NCBI RefSeq assembly: GCF_051401765.1
Contig: NW_027480531.1
Coordinates: 1,426,001-1,490,000 of the forward strand
Direction of reading: 5' to 3'
Origin: Calliopsis andreniformis
Taxonomy: Eukaryota; Arthropoda; Insecta; Hymenoptera; Andrenidae
DNA length: 64,000 nucleotides
Numbering within the stretch: position 1 is the first letter of the stretch; each line of letters opens with the position of its first letter. The notes beneath the pieces are model-generated. The model did no database searches and had not been told where the DNA came from. It saw only the letters and a program-made list of their open reading frames with translations. A program made the translations under genes and the position numbers. This document shows, one piece after another, positions 61,652 to 64,000 of this stretch.

Positions 61652-62914
61652 ATTGAGGACTGAGGATTGAGAATTGAGGATTGAGGATTGAAGATTGAGT
61701 ATTGAGGATTGAAGATTGAGCATTGAGGATTCAGGATTGAGGATTGAGTATTGAGGATTGCAGATTGAGGATTGAGGATTGAGGATTGAAGAATGAGGGT
61801 TGAGGATTGGGGATTGAGGATCGATGACTGAGGATTGAGGATTGAGGATTGAGGATTGAGGATTGAGGATTGAAGATAGAGTATTGAGGATTGTAGATTG
61901 AGGATTGAGGATTGAGGATTGATGATTGAAGATTGAGTATTGAGGATTGAAGATTGAGGATTGAGGATTGAGGATTGAGGATTGAAGATTGAGGACTGAG
62001 TGTTGATGGTTGAGTGATGAGAATAGATGTTTGTGGATGGAGACTTGAAGATTGAAGATTGAGGATTGAGTATTCAAAGCTGAGAATTCAGGATATTCTA
62101 TTGAGTATTGAGAATTGAGCATTGATGGTTGAGTACTGAGGATTCGTGGTTGAGGGTTGTGTGTTGAATATTGAGGATAGAGGATTTTAGGATTGAGGAT
62201 TGAGTATTGAAGATTGAGGACTGAAGACTGAGGATTGAGTATTGAGGGTTGAGTATTGAAGATTGAGGATTGATGACTGAGGATTGAAGATCGAGGATTG
62301 AGGATTGGTGATTGAAGATTGAGTATTGAGGATTGAAGATTGAGGTTTGAGGATTGAGGATTGAAGATTGAGGACTGAGGGTTGAGGGTTGAGTGATGAG
62401 AATAGATGTTTGTGGATGGAGACTTGAAGATTGAAGATTGAGGATGGAGTATTCAAAGCTGAGAATTCAGGATATTCTATTGAGTATTGAGAATTGAGCA
62501 TTGATGGTTGAGTACTGAGGATTGGTGGTTGAGGGTTGTGTGTTGAATATTGAGGATTGAGGATTTTAGGATTGAGGATTGAGTATTGAAGATTGAGGAC
62601 TGAGGACTGAGGATTGAGTATTGAGGATTGAGTATTGAAGATTGAGGACTGAGTGTTGAGGGTTGAGTGATGAGGATTGATGTTTGTGGATGGAGACTTC
62701 AAGATAGAACATTAAGGATTGAGTATTGAAAACTGAGAATTCAGGATATTCTATTGAGTATTGAGAATTGAGGATTGATGGTTGAGTATTGAGTATTGAA
62801 GGTTGAGGGTTGTGTGTTGAATATTGAGGATTGTGGATTTCAGGATTGGGGATTGAGGATTGAAGATTGAGTATTGAGGATTGAAGATTGAGGATTGCGG
62901 ATTGAGGATTGAGG
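61652..62914. repeat. 1,263-bp tandem duplication, second unit
   Basis: Nearly identical to the first unit. A visible change is GATTGGTGATTG near 62,307 against GATTGGGGATTG near 61,044. At its end the sequence continues with GCGGATT (as at 55,790), whereas at the end of the first unit it returns to GAGGACT. Confidence 0.9.
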
Positions 62915-64000
62915 ATTGCGGATTGAGGATCGAAGACTGAAGATTGAGTATTTAGGATTGAAGATTCAGGATTGAGGATTGAGGATTGAGGATTGAGGAT
63001 TGAGGATTGATGACTGAGGATTGAGGATTGAGGATTGAGGATTGAGGATTGAGGATTGAGGATTGAGTATTGAGGATTGCAGATTGAGGATTGAGGATTA
63101 AGGATTGAAGAATGAGGATTGAGGATTGAGGATTGAGGACTGATGACTGAGGATTGAGGATTGAGGATTGAGGATTGAGGATTGAGGATTGAGGATTGAG
63201 GATTGAGGATTAAGGATTGAAGAATGAGGATTGAGGATTGAGGATTGAGGATTGATGACTGAGGATTGAGGATTGAGGATTAAGGATTGAGGACTGAGGA
63301 TTTAGGATTGAGGATTGAGCATGAGGATTGAAGTTTGAGGACTGGGGATTGAGGATTGAAGATTGAGGATTAAGGATTGAGGATTGGGGATTGAGGATCT
63401 GGGATTCTAGATTGATTATTGAGGATAGAAGATTGAGAATTGAGGTTTGAGGATCGAGAATTGAGAATTGGGGATGAGGACTGAGGGTTGAGGATTGAGG
63501 TTTGAGGAATGACAATTGAGGATTGAGGATTGAGGATTGAGGATTGAAGATTGAGTATTGAGGATTGAAGATTGAGGATTGCGGATTGAGGATTGAGGAT
63601 TGAGGATTGAGGATTGAAGACTGAAGATTGAGTTTTGAGGATTGAAGATTGAGGATTGAGGATTGAGGATTGAGGATTGAGGATGGAGGATTGAAGAGAG
63701 AGTACTGAGTGTTGAGGATAGAGTGTTGAGAAGTGATGTTTGAGGATTGAGATTTGATTATTGAATATTGTGGATTGAGTATTGAACCATGAGAATTCAG
63801 GATATTCTATTGAGTATTGAGAACTGAGGATTGATGGTTGAGTATTGAGAATTGATGGTTGAGGGCTCTGTGTTGAATATTGAGGATTGAGGATTGAGGA
63901 TTGAGGATTGAGGATTGAGGATACAAGATTGGGTATTGATGATTGAAATTGAGGGTTGAGGCTTGAGGTTTGAGGATTGAGGACGAGGACTGACGGTTGA
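62915..64000. repeat. Block Y, copy 4, running off the window
   Basis: It matches 55,786-56,872 to the last base, including the type III landmark near 63,795 and the 6-bp unit GAGGAC before GAGGACT near 63,980. The array and this duplication both continue beyond the right edge. Confidence 0.87.

Larger units (their letters stand above)
1..64000. repeat. Heptameric satellite array, unit GAGGATT, whole window
   Basis: Every line of the window resolves into 7-bp units of consensus GAGGATT in a single orientation on the + strand. Point variants of the unit are very common, but the final T and the following G (the T-G step between units) are nearly always kept, while the middle positions vary most. 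The 7-bp register is kept over long stretches and moved only by occasional 6-bp and 8-bp units. Both window edges lie inside the array. I saw no transposon ends, poly(A) tails, RNA gene, intron-like sequence or unique spacer anywhere. The size and hierarchy are typical of eukaryotic satellite DNA. The species and chromosomal position cannot be told from the sequence. The unit is not the common telomere repeat of plants or animals. Confidence 0.98.

Noticed and set aside
1..64000. Telomere-like repeat
   Set aside because: GAGGATT in any rotation differs from TTTAGGG, TTAGGG and TTAGG at several positions, and telomeric repeats do not show this ordered variation.
1..64000. CRISPR array
   Set aside because: There are no constant repeats separated by unique spacers of even length. 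The variable parts are point variants of the same heptad.
1..64000. Centromere protein B box or similar known satellite motif
   Set aside because: I found no match to the 17-bp CENP-B box by eye. The array has too little C to carry it.

Overview
This window is satellite DNA from end to end. I find no gene that I can support. The 64 kb are built from one 7-bp unit, GAGGATT on the + strand (CCTCAAT-type on the - strand), repeated head to tail in one orientation. Neither edge of the array is inside the window. A non-coding tandem array of this size points to a eukaryotic heterochromatic, pericentromeric, subtelomeric or sex-chromosome-type satellite, but nothing in the sequence identifies the species. 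The + strand is strongly asymmetric: the consensus unit has no C, so C occurs only in variant units.

The array has at least four levels. (1) Heptads: the consensus GAGGATT and a limited set of point variants such as GAGTATT, GAAGATT, GAGGACT, GAGAATT, GATGATT, GACGATT, GAGGTTT, GCGGATT and CAGGATT. (2) Cassettes of about 20-30 heptads in which particular variants recur in a fixed order around a landmark, GAAT-N7-ATTC followed by TATTGAG. I separate three cassette types. Types I and III carry GAATTC (an EcoRI site) at the landmark; type II has GAATTG there. (3) Tandem duplications of 119, 223, 454, about 497, 1,263, about 2,310 and about 2,755 bp. (4) Dispersed near-identical blocks of 1.5-5 kb joined in different orders, so the whole reads as a mosaic.

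Layout. 1-4.9 kb: three copies of a roughly 1-kb segment. 4.9-10.9 kb: more diverged mosaic, with 7.8-8.7 kb related to 1.5-2.2 kb. 10.9-15.6 kb: block A, present again at 42.8-46.7 kb and partly at 30.0-32.1 and 50.8-52.1 kb. 15.6-18.6 kb: diverged sequence with landmarks. 18.6-19.7 kb: a 454-bp tandem repeat with no landmark. 19.9-23.9, 24.6-30.0 and 34.5-42.7 kb: copies of two linked blocks, C/U and D/E, including a 2.75-kb tandem duplication at 34.8-40.3 kb. 30.0-34.5 kb and 44.9-49.3 kb: the two copies of block G. 49.3-52.4 kb: a patchwork of pieces seen elsewhere. 52.4-64 kb: the most homogeneous part, with four copies of one block, a 1,263-bp tandem duplication and a duplication that runs off the right edge.

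Many long open frames exist on the - strand. They follow from arithmetic: a 7-bp unit reads through in all three - frames as the heptapeptide PQSSILN. The + strand unit creates TGA in every frame. The frames end where variant units happen to create stops, and nothing else suggests coding. I therefore annotate repeats and repeat junctions only. Block limits were set by eye from shared variant heptads and are generally good to about one to a few heptads unless stated otherwise.
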